Assembly: GCA_951812995.1 (NCBI GenBank)
Contig: CATOTD010000012.1
Location: 1 to 64,000, forward strand
DNA length: 64,000 bases
Direction: 5' to 3'
Origin: an uncultured Gammaproteobacteria bacterium
GTDB lineage: Bacteria; Pseudomonadota; Gammaproteobacteria; Eutrophobiales; Eutrophobiaceae
Numbering within the stretch: the stretch's first letter is position 1; each line of letters begins with the position of its first letter. Under the pieces are notes generated by a model. That model saw only the letters and a program-made list of their open reading frames with translations. It did not search any database and had not been told where the DNA came from. Below, in pieces: positions 1 to 8,671 of the stretch. The position numbers and the translations under genes are program-made.

Positions 1-572
1 GGGTATGGTCTCGGTGCCTCACAATTAAAACGTATCAAGGATAAAAATATACACCTCACGGTGATCGTAGACAAGATTGCCGCTAGCGGTGGATATATGA
101 TGGCTTGCGTGGCAGATAAAATCATGGCTGCGCCGTTCGCGATAATTGGCTCAATTGGTGTCCTGGCACAGATCCCGAATTTTCACCGTCTCCTAAAGAA
201 AATGGATATCGACTTCGAACAAATAACCGCCGGTGATTATAAAAGAACACTGACCTTGTTTGGTGAGAATACCGACAAAGACAGAGAAAAATTTAAAAAG
301 AACTTGAAGACGCGCACCATCTATTTAAGGAATTCGTCAAGGACAACAGAGCACAGGTTGACATAGACAAAATTGCGACCGGAGAACATTGGTATGGAAA
401 ACGTGCTATTGAACTCAAGCTGGTTGATGAACTGATAACCAGTGATGATTATCTATCGAACGCGGCACTAGAAGGAGATGTCTTTGAAGTGACTTATGAG
501 CGTAAAAAAACAGTAACAGAGAAATTGTTTGCATTTGGGGTTAATTTTTTAACTGCGATTGATAAACGCTGA
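1..572 (+). pseudogene. sohB: SohB-type S49 peptidase, 3' part, frameshifted
   Basis: Membrane-associated serine peptidase of the S49 (SppA/SohB) family. The 5' end lies outside the window. Frame 1 reads into the catalytic region: the Ser-containing motif VDKIAASGGYMMACVADKI is followed by GSIGV and GDYKRTLTLFGENT, all very SohB-like. From about position 305 the family sequence continues only in another frame (EDAHHLFKEFV, then TGEHWYGKRA) and ends with TGA at 570-572. Restoring one A in the A5 run at 295-299 would join the two frames, so this is either a real -1 frameshift or an assembly error in a homopolymer. The 3' end overlaps the convergent avtA by 24 bp. The family assignment is firm; whether the gene works is open. 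Confidence 0.85.
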
Positions 573-1832
573 AGATAAGTTTTTATTAAAAATATCCTTT
601 AGCTCCCGGGCGATTATTTTTATCCCTTGTGCAACGATAATCTCATCCATTGAATAGGTTATGCGTATACATTGCTGTTTATGCGCCCACGCTTCTGCCA
701 GTCCAGAAAAGAAATGCGAGCCTGAAATAATAATGACACCTTTTGCTTTTAGACGTTCATATAATTCATCTGTGGTGATAGTCAATCCAGGAAACCAAAG
801 CCATACAAAGATTGCACCCTCTGGCCTATGAATATAATAATCAAGGCCATCAAATTCTCTTTGAATAATATTCACGACATGCGCAACCTTCGATTGATAA
901 TAGGGCTTTATCTGCTGTTGAGATAACCGCAAGATTTCACCACTGCTGATCAAATCCCTGGTGATCATCGCGCCAAGATTGGCCGTGGCAAGATTGATGA
1001 CAGCATTCATGTTACGAATTAAATCTATTATCTTTGCATCTGCGATGACTATCCCGGTTCGGGCACCAGGTAAACCAGCCTTGGACAGACTCATGCAATA
1101 AATAATATTTTTATTCCATACTGGATTCGTATCAGTAAAGATTATGCTTGGAAATGGTTCACCATAGGCATTATCGACTATAAGTGGAATATCATGCAGT
1201 ACTGCCAAATCCAATAACCTGGATATTTCTTTGTCTGACAATACATTGCCCGTGGGATTTGTTGGTCTTGAGACACACATTGCCGCCGTATTATCACGTA
1301 CATGTATCTCATCAAAATTGACATGATACTTGAAAAAACGCTCATCCTGCTTCTCTATCAACGGGCGATAGGAATAAAAAAGATTATCGCTTAAACCAAC
1401 ATCTGCATAACCAATATATTCCGGGGTCATCGGCAACAAAATTTGATTATGAACGCCTGCCTCATCTTCGCCACCTAACATATTAAATAAAAAGAAAAAT
1501 GCAGACTGACTACCAATAGTCAAGGCTATATTTTCAGTTTTAATTCCCCATCTATATTGCTTGTTCATCATATCGACTATGGCATTGATGAATGTCTGAT
1601 TCCCTTGCGGTAATTCATAATTACCTATCGTATGTGAAAATAAAGTCGGATTCTCAAGCAGTCGTTGGAGTGCATCTCGAAAGTATTTTTGTACGCCAGG
1701 AATATGGCTCGGATTGCCACCGCCTAACATGAATACATCCGTGTTCCCAGACATCGCATTACCTAGAACATCCATGAGCTGAACAATGCCAGACTGGCTA
1801 CTAAAACGTGCCGCAAACTTTGAAAATTTCAT
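549..1832 (-). CDS. avtA: Valine-pyruvate aminotransferase AvtA
   Basis: PLP-dependent class I/II aminotransferase, 427 aa, close to the usual AvtA length. Known role: interconversion of valine and pyruvate with 2-oxoisovalerate and alanine. Visible family marks are FMLGGGNPSHIP near the N terminus, SRPTNPTGN, the IVDNAYG motif holding the PLP-binding Asp/Tyr, and MSLSKAGLPGAR with the Schiff-base Lys. The C-terminal part keeps HRPEGAIFVWLWF. The start ATG at 1832 lies only 18 bp from the left end of an IS1595 element, so the native promoter has been moved 1.46 kb away. The Shine-Dalgarno region is weak. Identity is near certain; expression may now depend on the IS. Confidence 0.93.
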   Translation of the reverse strand: MKFSKFAARFSSQSGIVQLMDVLGNAMSGNTDVFMLGGGNPSHIPGVQKYFRDALQRLLENPTLFSHTIGNYELPQGNQTFINAIVDMMNKQYRWGIKTENIALTIGSQSAFFFLFNMLGGEDEAGVHNQILLPMTPEYIGYADVGLSDNLFYSYRPLIEKQDERFFKYHVNFDEIHVRDNTAAMCVSRPTNPTGNVLSDKEISRLLDLAVLHDIPLIVDNAYGEPFPSIIFTDTNPVWNKNIIYCMSLSKAGLPGARTGIVIADAKIIDLIRNMNAVINLATANLGAMITRDLISSGEILRLSQQQIKPYYQSKVAHVVNIIQREFDGLDYYIHRPEGAIFVWLWFPGLTITTDELYERLKAKGVIIISGSHFFSGLAEAWAHKQQCIRITYSMDEIIVAQGIKIIARELKDIFNKNLSSAFINRS

Positions 1833-1925
1833 AACTTAAGCAAAAGATATGGGAATTATATACTTGACTCCAATAAATAACCCATATAATCTAACATAAA
1901 AATGCAATAAAACGGAGGGGCATCA

Positions 1926-2857
1926 ATGAAAGACAATACCATATCCACATTTGAGTTATTTCGCCAGTTTCCGGATGCTGAAGCCGCTAGATTGTATTTT
2001 GAGGGACAACGCGCTGGGGAGATTACATATCCTGTCCTCATTGTGGGGAATTTAAGCGTATTACCCCGCGCAAAGGAAAGCGGACAGGATATTACTTATG
2101 CCGGGACTGTAAGAGTGAGTTTACGGTGAGAACCGGCACTATCTTTGAACGTTCTCATGTTCCACTACATAAATGGCTATATGCTATTTACTTAACTGTC
2201 ACCTCGCGCAAGGGCATATCTAGCTTGCAGTTATCTAAACAAATCGGAGTAACCCAAAAGACCGCCTGGTTTATGCAGGCCCGCATTCGTGAAACCTGTA
2301 ACGATAATACAGATAATTTACTTTCTGGCATTGTTGAGATTGATGAGACCTATATCGGTGGGAAGGAACATAACAAACACAAACACAAGAAAGCCCGCGC
2401 AGGCCGTGGCGTAGCTGGCAAGCAGGTAGTGGTCGGAATGCGTGAGCGCGGTGGCCGCACAAGGGCTAAGCCTATCCCATCAACTGATATACCGACCCTG
2501 CACAAAGAGATTGGCTGTTCAGTGGAATATGGTGCCACCATTTACACAGATGAACACAGGTCATATCAGCATTTACAGTCTGCTTATCAGCATGGTACGG
2601 TAACCCATAGTGCGGGAGAATATGTGGGTTCAAACAACATTCATACCAATAGCATTGAAAGTGTCTGGGCTTTACTCAAACGCGGTCTGTATGGGGTATG
2701 GCCTCATGCTAGCACTAAACACTTACATCGCTATGTGAACGAAGTGACTTTTAGACTGAATAACGGACAATGTAAGTTACCAACCAATCAACGTATAGAA
2801 TCACTTATAAGCAACGCGATAGGTAAACGGATTACCTATCGCGAGGTGCTAGCATGA
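1926..2857 (+). pseudogene. IS1595-family transposase, frameshifted
   Basis: Same gene as the intact 309-aa transposase of copy 2. Here a 2-bp GC duplication (GCGC at 2011-2014, where copy 2 has one GC) shifts the frame after residue 30, so the reading frame runs out at 2129. The remainder is open from 2126. The zinc-ribbon segment is read out of frame, while the catalytic region downstream (EIDETYIGG, IYTDEHRSY, NSIESVWALLKR) is preserved. SD-like GGAGG precedes the ATG at 1926. No functional enzyme is expected unless the ribosome shifts; nothing suggests a programmed slippery site. Confidence 0.92.
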
Positions 2858-2897
2858 GCAAAGCAATGGAAATAGAATGCGGATATACAGGACGATA

Positions 2898-3217
2898 ATG
2901 AGAGCAGGTTACATCAAAGACTATATAAGTGGTGAAGAAGTAAAAGCTACGCCAGAAGAAGTAGAAGCAGTACAAGTCTTTTCCGAAACACTTGTCGAAG
3001 ATTACGGATACCCCAAAGAACAATTACAAACACGACCACAGTGGCGTGTAAAAGTAAGGCCATCTGATACCAAAAAAGAGTATCCGCTTGATATTGCAGT
3101 ATTCAACAAAGATAAAAAACCGATAAAAACCTTTTTATTGTCGTTGCGTGCAAACGAAAGACAAGAAAAGATGGTTTAACCCAAAATGGAGTGCAATTGA
3201 AAAATTGCATAAGGTAA
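2898..3217 (+). pseudogene. IS passenger: HsdR N-terminal-like fragment
   Basis: The start ATG at 2898 is preceded by AGGA at a suitable distance. The protein text (YIKDYISGEEV, ATPEEVEAVQVF, DYGYPKEQLQTRP, RPSDTKKEYPLDIAVF) reads like the N terminus of type I restriction R-subunit nuclease domains. After the A6 run at 3114-3119 the family sequence continues in another frame (DKNLFIVVACKRKTRKDG) and stops at 3217. So a -1 frameshift removes the motif, and even the restored motif reads VACK where the family has ECK, losing a catalytic Glu. Without correction the frame ends at 3179. It is a short relic, not a full HsdR. The same lesion is in copy 2. Confidence 0.7.
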
Positions 3218-3494
3218 CAGGTGAGCATGGTGAGCTTGTTATTTGAAAAAACTAACAAATCATTGTGTTTGTATTTTGTAGTGAAGTTGTAGTTAAATAT
3301 ATAATTCCCAAAGATATTGTATATCCGGTAGCTTATTTGATTCATTCATTATTACCATCAAGTTGATTTGGAACAGACTGTTTTATTCAAATAACCTTGA
3401 TTTTATAACGATGGGTCAACACAGTCGGTAAGACAGACAAAGATGATAGCGCGATTGCCCTGCTGTATTTTCATAATAAGCTGGCAGGTTTAAT

Positions 3495-4655
3495 TTATTT
3501 TTTTTTGGCGGCCATCTTCTTGCCGATCAGAACTAGACGGATCACACGCTCGGCCGCATTAGCGAGATATACTTCTGCATGGCTTAGTGCTTCTTCTAAT
3601 GGCATATCACGCGCATAAGCACTTTCCAGTCCAGCAATACCATGCGCAAAAACGCCATGTGCGTCGTCCGTGATCCCGCCACCGATCGCAATGGTTGGTA
3701 CACGATATTGCCAGGCTGCCTTGGCAACACCGGCAGGCGTTTTACCAAACGCCGTTTGGAAATCGACCCGCCCCTCTCCAGTAATAACAAGATCAGCACC
3801 TTTCATATGCTGCACAATATTGGTCGCTTCCAGCACAATATCAATCCCGCTTTTCATGCGTGCTTTCGCAAACGCGATCAGGCCCGCACCTAAACCGCCA
3901 GCAGCACCTGCACCTTTTAAGTTGACGATATCTTTTTTCAGATCTGACTTAATAATCTTGCTCAGATGTTTAAGATTGGCATCCAATGTCTTAACCATCG
4001 CGGGTGTCGCACCTTTTTGTGGGCCAAAGACGACTGCTGCCCCCGTTTTGCCACACAGTGGATTATTGACATCACTTGCGACGATAATTTTCGTTTTTCT
4101 GATAACAGGATTGAGTCCTTGCATATCGATATGGGCTATCTTGTTCAACATGCCCCCAGCACCAGGTTCGGTAATCTCTTGTCCGCGTTTATTCATGAAA
4201 CGCACACCTAACGCTTGTGCCATACCAACGCCACCATCATTCGTAGCCGAGCCGCCGATACCGATAATAATTGTCGCGGCATTATGTGTTGCCGCATCCA
4301 GTATCAATTCGCCCGTACCATACGTCGTCGTTTTGAGTGGGTTCATCTGCGTGCCACTGACAAGAGACAAGCCAGAGGCTTCTGCCATTTCGATGACCGC
4401 TGTTTCACCATCGGCCAACATACCGTAACGTGCTGATACTTTATTACCGGCAGGTCCGGTGACACATTTACGAATAAACCGCCCGCCGGTCGCATCAACC
4501 AGTGACTGAACGGTTCCTTCACCACCATCGGCCATCGGCACCGTGATGCAATTTGCCTTGGGTAACACTCTTCTGATACCTTTTTCAAAGGCCGCCGCTG
4601 CTTGTAATGAGGTTAAATTTCCCTTAAAGGAATCGGGTGCGAGGATTATTTTCAT
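3495..4655 (-). CDS. Glycerate 2-kinase (GarK/GlxK family)
   Basis: 386 aa, normal for the family. Known reaction: ATP-dependent phosphorylation of D-glycerate to 2-phosphoglycerate, feeding lower glycolysis. Marks: KIILAPDSFKGNLTS at the N terminus, PMADGGEGT, then GIGGSATNDGG (the phosphate-binding Gly-rich loop), and GAGAAGGLG and VITGEGRVD in the second half. The start is supported by GGGAGA just upstream of ATG. The C terminus is a Lys-rich tail (GKKMAAKKK). It stands alone between an IS element and a peptidase gene. Which of garK or glxK it corresponds to cannot be told from sequence alone. Confidence 0.92.
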   Translation of the reverse strand: MKIILAPDSFKGNLTSLQAAAAFEKGIRRVLPKANCITVPMADGGEGTVQSLVDATGGRFIRKCVTGPAGNKVSARYGMLADGETAVIEMAEASGLSLVSGTQMNPLKTTTYGTGELILDAATHNAATIIIGIGGSATNDGGVGMAQALGVRFMNKRGQEITEPGAGGMLNKIAHIDMQGLNPVIRKTKIIVASDVNNPLCGKTGAAVVFGPQKGATPAMVKTLDANLKHLSKIIKSDLKKDIVNLKGAGAAGGLGAGLIAFAKARMKSGIDIVLEATNIVQHMKGADLVITGEGRVDFQTAFGKTPAGVAKAAWQYRVPTIAIGGGITDDAHGVFAHGIAGLESAYARDMPLEEALSHAEVYLANAAERVIRLVLIGKKMAAKKK

Positions 4656-4810
4656 TAACGTGTTCTCCCAAGAATGCGATTTTAGATTGAGTCATTGGTC
4701 CCAATGGTACACAAAATTATAACCATAGCGCGCGTATAGGGTGATCAGCCTGCCTTAGCACTAAGGCAAGTCGTGTAAAATATCTTGGTTACCATTAGTA
4801 AACCGTCTCC

Positions 4811-5812
4811 TTATTCCATACCAGCAAGCTGTTCCAATACCGCAATTAAACCGGTGGTAATGCGGCTCATGGCGGCATAATTAAGGCTATTGCTTATATC
4901 ATCAGTATCATGGTAGGCGCGATTTCTATAATTAGCTGTATCTGTCACCATCAATGCCGGGTAGTTATATCGCCAAAATGCAGCATGATCGGATCGCCTT
5001 ATATCAGGGATCAATGCCACGGGTGCTGTTAATCCTTCAGAGGGAAAAGACTTTGATTCACGAAACAATCGTATGCTTTCATGTACTAAGCTACGTGAAT
5101 TGATGTTGCTTACAAAGGCGACAAAATTACCCGTGTCTGGATAAAACCAGCTCAATGGTGCTGGATAGGACTGACTATTAGGTACGTCTGAATAATAGCC
5201 CAACATTTCCAGTGACAGCATGGCAAGTATCTCATCACCGCGTTCGTATGCGCGCTTTGCATGTACCATACTGCCCATGGTATCTCTTAAATAATGCGGG
5301 TATTCTTCATTGGCAAAGGCAACAAATCGAATTGTTCTGGCCAAACGCATAGTCTTTAATTGTCTTGCCATTTCTACCATCACGGCAACCCCCGAGGCAT
5401 TATCATCCGCGCCAGGTGATAGCAAAACAGTATCGTAATGGGCACCCACAATGATGACTTCATCAGGCAGGCTGGTCCCATAATGCTCGGCGATAATATT
5501 TCTAAATTGTGATTTTGCGCCATACTCTTCTGCATAAGGAGACAAACCAGCTTCTTGAAAAGCACCTGCAATATAATCGGCCGCTTTATGATACGTTGCA
5601 AGATTTCCATCATTACGCTCGCCTATATCATCTGCTAGATGCATAACATGTTGCCGCAACCGTGTTGCTAATGCTTGTTGGGATGATGTCAATGGGGGTA
5701 GGGCCGATGATAATGTCTCGCCAGGCATGTTGATACAAACATGAACCAACAGCATGGCGCAGGTTAAAACTAACAAGAAAACTATTTGTATGATCTTAAA
5801 TGTTTTTTTCAT
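4811..5812 (-). CDS. Exported M28-family zinc aminopeptidase
   Basis: 333 aa with an N-terminal hydrophobic segment (about residues 8-27), a signal peptide or anchor, so it acts in the periplasm or at the membrane. The M28 metal ligands are visible in order: GAHYDTV (His), GADDNASG (Asp), ANEEYP (Glu-Glu), SLEMLG (Glu), and YHDTDD (His) near the C terminus. Known role of the family: two-zinc exopeptidases removing N-terminal residues. Substrate cannot be predicted. A perfect inverted repeat GCCTTAG-CA-CTAAGGC (4752-4767) lies downstream, between this gene and the glycerate kinase, but has no T run. Confidence 0.88.
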   Translation of the reverse strand: MKKTFKIIQIVFLLVLTCAMLLVHVCINMPGETLSSALPPLTSSQQALATRLRQHVMHLADDIGERNDGNLATYHKAADYIAGAFQEAGLSPYAEEYGAKSQFRNIIAEHYGTSLPDEVIIVGAHYDTVLLSPGADDNASGVAVMVEMARQLKTMRLARTIRFVAFANEEYPHYLRDTMGSMVHAKRAYERGDEILAMLSLEMLGYYSDVPNSQSYPAPLSWFYPDTGNFVAFVSNINSRSLVHESIRLFRESKSFPSEGLTAPVALIPDIRRSDHAAFWRYNYPALMVTDTANYRNRAYHDTDDISNSLNYAAMSRITTGLIAVLEQLAGME

Positions 5813-5994
5813 TTATTTATTTTATAGTCGTTTTATATAACGGGTTTGCATTGTCGCAATAACAGGATAAACACGCGTATTCTAACGGCATACTGATCAA
5901 TATAGCCATATCAAGATTGAGCTATTACACTATAACGTCGTTTAATCCCTGAATAGATATTTATAAATTCGAATATGTCCTCTGGAGAATAATA

Positions 5995-6534
5995 ATGAAA
6001 CGCTTTAAATTACTTTTATCGAGCCTGTTACTCATCCCGGCATTAGCATTTTCTCATGGACCCTCAAGACAGAAGGTTGTCGAAGAAATTGAAATTAATG
6101 CCGCTCCTGATGCGGTATGGAATATCATCAGCGAATTTTGTTCGATAGCAGATTGGCATCCTGGCATCAAACATTGTACTGCCGATAAAGGCTCAGAGAT
6201 TGGATCAATAAGGACTATTGAATTAGAGAACGGCGAAAAAATAAAAGAAAAATTATTCAAACTTGAACCCGATAAAAAGAAAATGCTGTATGCCATGGAA
6301 AAGTTGGCGCAAGGACGCATGATAGCCGGGCTTCCGGTTGCAACACTCAGTTCGACGATCACGGTTACTGATAATGGTGGAACATCAACCGTGCAATTTA
6401 AAGGTGCGTTCTACCGTTCCTTTTCTGGCCCACAACCGCCCCCCGATCAGACCGATGCAGCCTGTATTGTAGCCGTTACTAAACTTTACAAGGCCGGTTT
6501 AGAAAATATTAAAGTGCTGGCAGAAGCAAAATAG
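5995..6534 (+). CDS. Exported SRPBCC-fold (polyketide cyclase/dehydrase-like) protein
   Basis: 179 aa. It begins with a clear signal peptide (MKRFKLLLSS..ALAFSHG) and has a strong SD (TCTGGAGA) before ATG. The mature part resembles the START/SRPBCC hydrophobic-ligand fold: VEEIEINAAPDAVWNIISEFCSIADWHPGI, then ENGEKIKEKL and a C-terminal helix. Family members bind lipids or aromatic ligands. It lies 48 bp before a YVTN beta-propeller gene that is also exported, so the two probably share a transcript. Ligand and pathway are unknown. Confidence 0.75.
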   Translation: MKRFKLLLSSLLLIPALAFSHGPSRQKVVEEIEINAAPDAVWNIISEFCSIADWHPGIKHCTADKGSEIGSIRTIELENGEKIKEKLFKLEPDKKKMLYAMEKLAQGRMIAGLPVATLSSTITVTDNGGTSTVQFKGAFYRSFSGPQPPPDQTDAACIVAVTKLYKAGLENIKVLAEAK

Positions 6535-6582
6535 TGTCCACATAACGATTCAACAACACGCTCAGGCCACGGCTAATGAAAC

Positions 6583-7530
6583 ATGCTTAGAACTGCATTA
6601 CTCATCTTACTGCTAAGCTGGGTCTGCTCATTGCAAGCCGCGCCTTATGCCTACATCACCAATCAAGGTAGCGATTCTGTTTCTGTTATCGACACGGATA
6701 CAAACAAGGTTGTTGCAACCATAGCCGTTGGTCATCGCCCGGCCGGTGTTGCCGTCAGTAATAATGGTCAACGTGTTTATATCAGCAACCCCGAGAGCAA
6801 GGATGTTTCTGTAATAGACACCGCATCACTGTCTGTGATTAAAACCATAAAAGTCGGCGGCGGCCCTTTGGCTATCGCGGTTAGCCCTGATGATAAAACT
6901 GTCTATGTAGCGGATTGGTATGAAGACAGTATTTATATAATCGACACGACAGCACTTGCAGTCGATGCAATTATAAAGGTCGGGCGTTCTCCTTCTGGTC
7001 TTGTCGTGGAGCCGGGTGGTTTATTTTTATATGTCGCAAATCGCGATGAAGACACGGTCATGGTTATCAGTCTTGGCGAAAACCGGGTTGTCAAGACTAT
7101 AGCGGTCGGTAAAGCCCCATTCGGTCTCGCCCTTGATCCAATCAAGAACGCGCTATACAGTGCCAACGTCCAATCTGGTGATGTCAGTATTGTTGATCTT
7201 ATCCAGCAAAAAGCGATCAAACACATCAAAGTCGGCACCTTCCCTTATGCGATCGCGGTTGACGATAGATATAATCGTCTATTTGTAAGCAATCAACGAT
7301 CAAATACCGTTTCAGTGATTAGTCTGGCAGAGATGAAAACAATCGCTAATATTGATGTTGGTGGGTACCCGGAAGGCATTAACCTGCATCCAGATAAAAA
7401 CCGACTTTATGTTGCCAACTGGTTCGACAATAGGGTTAGCGTGATCGACATCAATACATTAACCATAATCGATGAAATTGAGACCGAAGAGGGTTGCCGT
7501 GCTTATGGTGTATTCATATCGGCGCAATAA
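6583..7530 (+). CDS. Exported YVTN/YncE-type beta-propeller protein
   Basis: 315 aa with a signal peptide (MLRTALLILLLSWVCSLQA) followed by about seven repeats of about 42 residues. Repeat marks recur as VSVIDT, VVATIAVG or VIKTIKVGG, then P.G.AVS and VYVADW or LYVANR. This is a seven-bladed propeller of the YncE class found in periplasm or on the surface. Family members serve as scaffolds or bind DNA or ligands; no catalytic residues can be assigned. It follows the SRPBCC gene closely on the same strand. The function is not predictable from this sequence. Confidence 0.85.
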   Translation: MLRTALLILLLSWVCSLQAAPYAYITNQGSDSVSVIDTDTNKVVATIAVGHRPAGVAVSNNGQRVYISNPESKDVSVIDTASLSVIKTIKVGGGPLAIAVSPDDKTVYVADWYEDSIYIIDTTALAVDAIIKVGRSPSGLVVEPGGLFLYVANRDEDTVMVISLGENRVVKTIAVGKAPFGLALDPIKNALYSANVQSGDVSIVDLIQQKAIKHIKVGTFPYAIAVDDRYNRLFVSNQRSNTVSVISLAEMKTIANIDVGGYPEGINLHPDKNRLYVANWFDNRVSVIDINTLTIIDEIETEEGCRAYGVFISAQ

Positions 7531-7707
7531 ATTTTCAAAATGAAATATTTTTCAAGTACAATCGTCAAACGCAGTGGGTGATCTGTAGTTGGACATGTTT
7601 AAAACAGCGTCATGCCAGATGAATATTTGGAAAATGATCATCATCGGGCAATTTTCAACCTGTATATTTGCAACAGTCATTATTATTATATTTTTTGGAG
7701 ATGAGCA

Positions 7708-8370
7708 ATGGCATTAGAAGTTTATTGGGGTAGCGGCAGTCCTTACGCTTGGCGCGTATTACTGGCATTGGAAGTCAAACAAATAGCCTATGAAAGTATC
7801 CGTCTTGGTTTTAATAAAGAAGAGCTTAAATCGGAGAAATATCTAGCCATCAACCCGCGCGGTAAAGTGCCAGCCATTCGTGATGGTGCTGTTACAGTAC
7901 ACGAATCCATAGCCATTTTACGTTATTTGGAAGATATAAAACCAGAACCTGTTTTATTTGGTAGTAATCCGGTTGAACGCAGTAAAATTTGGTGTGCAAT
8001 CATGGAAGTCACCAATTATATTGAGCCTTATGTTCGAGATTATGCAATAACCATTTTTTATGGAAAATTACCTGACGAGAAACAAATCGCAATCACAGCA
8101 AGAACGGCTATTGAGAAAGAATTAGTCAATATCAATGACCATTTACGCAACAAAGACTACCTGGCGCATGAAGCATTATCGGCCGCTGATATTGTGCTTT
8201 ACCCAGTGTTGTCTTTCTTGTTCCGGGCTGCAAACAAGGAAAACACTGAAGAGATCAGTGGCACGCTAAGATCGATTGATGAATGTTATCCTGGTATTGG
8301 CGCATGGCAAAAAAGAATAGAATCAATACCGGGTTATGAGAAAACATATCCACCGCATTGGAAAGCGTAA
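7708..8370 (+). CDS. Glutathione S-transferase family protein
   Basis: 220 aa, typical for a GST. The N-terminal thioredoxin-like domain starts EVYWGSGSPYAWRVLLALEVK and includes NPRGKVPAI and the ES motif (VHESIAILRYLE), which binds the glutathione gamma-glutamyl group. An all-helical C-terminal domain follows (SAADIVLYPVLSF). Strong SD GGAGATGAG before ATG. A Ser or Tyr near residues 8-12 could be the catalytic residue. Substrate unknown. It is monocistronic, with a G-rich repeat just downstream. Confidence 0.88.
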   Translation: MALEVYWGSGSPYAWRVLLALEVKQIAYESIRLGFNKEELKSEKYLAINPRGKVPAIRDGAVTVHESIAILRYLEDIKPEPVLFGSNPVERSKIWCAIMEVTNYIEPYVRDYAITIFYGKLPDEKQIAITARTAIEKELVNINDHLRNKDYLAHEALSAADIVLYPVLSFLFRAANKENTEEISGTLRSIDECYPGIGAWQKRIESIPGYEKTYPPHWKA

Positions 8371-8671
8371 GGCTTTATATGCTAAACCTTCGCACAAACA
8401 AATCGCATTTGAAAATTTTTATCCCGACCATGGTTCAATTTCCAGATGCCCGCGGTGGTCGATCTGGGTCGGGGCTGAGCCAAGCGGGGTTGGGTCGGGG
8501 CAGGCTGGACAAGTATCGCTTTAGTGCAAAGGCCTCATGCCATGATCCATTAACAAACTATCGCCGCTCAGAGAAACGTGATGCCAGTCGCCCTCGCCTA
8601 CACATAGACAAGATAAAAGACCAGCAGTGGTATAAAAATTATCGCTGGTATGCCCCCCCGATATAAAACCC
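8371..8671. repeat. Intergenic spacer with G-rich repeat, locus 1
   Basis: The 301-bp gap between the GST and DUF2333 genes holds no gene. Its centre (about 8440-8515) is strikingly G-rich on the plus strand, with five G runs (8466-8468, 8471-8474, 8486-8489, 8492-8494, 8497-8500), enough for an intramolecular G-quadruplex. The 14-mer GGTTGGGTCGGGGC occurs exactly, in inverted orientation, in a similar block upstream of carA, and a related block follows sspA. Short open frames through it are low-complexity artefacts. Confidence 0.6.

Larger units (their letters stand above)
1851..3309 (+). mobile_element. IS1595-family element, copy 1 (defective)
   Basis: Element of 1459 bp with imperfect terminal inverted repeats beginning GGGAATTATATA at both ends. 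It is flanked by a perfect 8-bp direct repeat AAAGATAT (1843-1850 and 3310-3317), the target duplication length known for IS1595. It is near-identical to copy 2 at 53178-54634, which is 2 bp shorter. It holds a frameshifted transposase and a second gene resembling an HsdR N-terminal domain. The clean duplication shows a simple insertion into the avtA upstream region. Confidence 0.95.

Noticed and set aside
8336..8666. Open frames across the G-rich spacer after the GST gene
   Set aside because: Low-complexity, no SD, and they run through a repeat block that recurs in non-coding places.
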